From Melioribacteraceae bacterium (GTDB taxonomy: Bacteria; Bacteroidota; Ignavibacteria; Ignavibacteriales; Melioribacteraceae): a stretch of 6,178 nt of DNA. The DNA lies in the NCBI GenBank assembly GCA_027858595.1, contig JAQICK010000148.1:1-6178 (forward strand), read 5' to 3'. The notes below the pieces were generated by a model that saw only the letters and a program-made list of their open reading frames with translations, was not told the origin of the DNA and made no database searches. Position numbers and translations under genes: made by a program. Below, piece by piece: positions 5,919-6,178 of the stretch; the stretch's first letter is position 1, and each line of letters starts with the position of its first letter.

Positions 5919-5957
5919 AATTCTTCGCAATACAAAATAAGATTGCGGGAATTTTTT
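5919..5957 (+). terminator. Rho-independent terminator of the kinase-regulator operon
   Basis: The arm AATTC(t)TCGCAAT at 5919-5931 pairs with ATTGCGGGAATT at 5942-5953: 12 pairs with one bulged T and one G-U pair, around a 10-base loop. A run of T continues from the stem base through 5957. The stem contains four G-C pairs, the best GC content of any hairpin in the window. It lies about 110 bases after the stop codon of the regulator gene. Confidence 0.65.
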
Positions 5958-6123
5958 GCGAATTTTAACTAAATGATTATTTCTGAAATGCTTAGATCTT
6001 AGCCTTAATTTCTTTTTTTTTATTATAACAAACAGAAGGTTCACTACTCCATTAATAAAAATTTTCAAATTACATTCAATCCGAACATCCCATTAAAATC
6101 TTCTCAAAAAAAATTACTTTTAC

Positions 6124-6150
6124 TAAAGTATTAGTATTAATTATCGATAG
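6124..6150 (+). promoter_or_regulatory. sigma-28-type promoter pointing out of the window
   Basis: TAAA at 6124-6127 (extended TAAAGTAT), exactly 15 bases, then ATCGATAG at 6143-6150. Spacing and core equal those of the boxes at 791 and 3188; the last -10 base is G instead of A. Transcription would start near 6157 and enter the next gene, not visible here. A late flagellar gene such as flagellin would be the natural expectation, which is inference. Confidence 0.5.
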
Positions 6151-6178
6151 TAGGGCACGGTTCTAATAATAATAATAA

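Larger units (their letters stand above)
5811..6178. other. AT-rich intergenic tail with terminator and outward promoter
   Basis: There is no gene start or credible coding frame on either strand across these 368 bases. It holds a hairpin (5870-5892), an intrinsic terminator (5919-5957), a sigma-28-type box (6124-6150) and a short TAA-type trinucleotide run at the very end (6165-6178). The organisation, terminator then promoter, marks the end of the regulator operon and the start of another unit to the right. Confidence 0.6.

Noticed and set aside
6005..6092. 28-codon minus-strand open stretch in the right-hand tail
   Set aside because: It has no start codon, no ribosome binding site and no recognisable motif; its end is a poly-lysine artefact of a T-run.
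5840..6167. Nine-base direct repeat GGTTCTAAT at 5840-5848 and 6159-6167
   Set aside because: It is short, AT-rich and not extended on either side, so it is likely chance rather than an attachment site or target duplication.
1..6178. CRISPR array, tRNA, rRNA or riboswitch
   Set aside because: I saw no regularly spaced repeats, cloverleaf pattern or known riboswitch core on either strand.

Overview
This is an AT-rich window (roughly one third G+C by eye). It carries a compact block of late flagellar genes and their regulators, all on the + strand, flanked by non-coding DNA and a fragment of an insertion sequence. The gene order, low G+C and patchy Shine-Dalgarno sites would suit a free-living flagellated bacterium of the Bacteroidota/Ignavibacteriota/Chlorobiota side of the tree. 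That placement is an inference from style only; nothing in the window proves it.

Layout: 1-118 (minus strand) is the 5' end of an IS3-type transposase gene with a strong ribosome binding site, followed by a plausible IS end. 122-149 is a degenerate heptad repeat. 150-790 has no convincing gene, only one short open stretch that may be a relic. A sigma-28-type promoter at 791-817 precedes an operon of fliS (filament chaperone), fliD (filament cap), a 105-residue unknown in the position where fliT often lies, and flgM (anti-sigma-28). A second sigma-28-type box lies inside the unknown gene, just upstream of flgM. A 130-bp gap with two AT-rich dyads and a sigma-70-like promoter follows. Then come a soluble NtrB-type histidine kinase and an overlapping NtrC-type sigma-54 activator with an intact GAFTGA motif. 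A good intrinsic terminator lies at 5919-5957. A third sigma-28-type box at 6124-6150 points out of the window toward an unseen gene.

How it fits together: the pair at 3707-5810 resembles the FlrB/FlrC, FleS/FleR and FlgS/FlgR pairs that switch on sigma-54-dependent hook and basal-body genes. FlgM would hold sigma-28 until the hook is complete and FlgM is exported. Free sigma-28 would then read the three boxes, producing FliS, FliD, more FlgM and whatever lies downstream. The window therefore joins a middle-gene activator and the late-gene checkpoint in one locus. I see no wholly new system. The observations most worth checking are the three equally spaced sigma-28 boxes, the dyad and micro-ORF in front of the kinase, and the unknown 105-residue protein.
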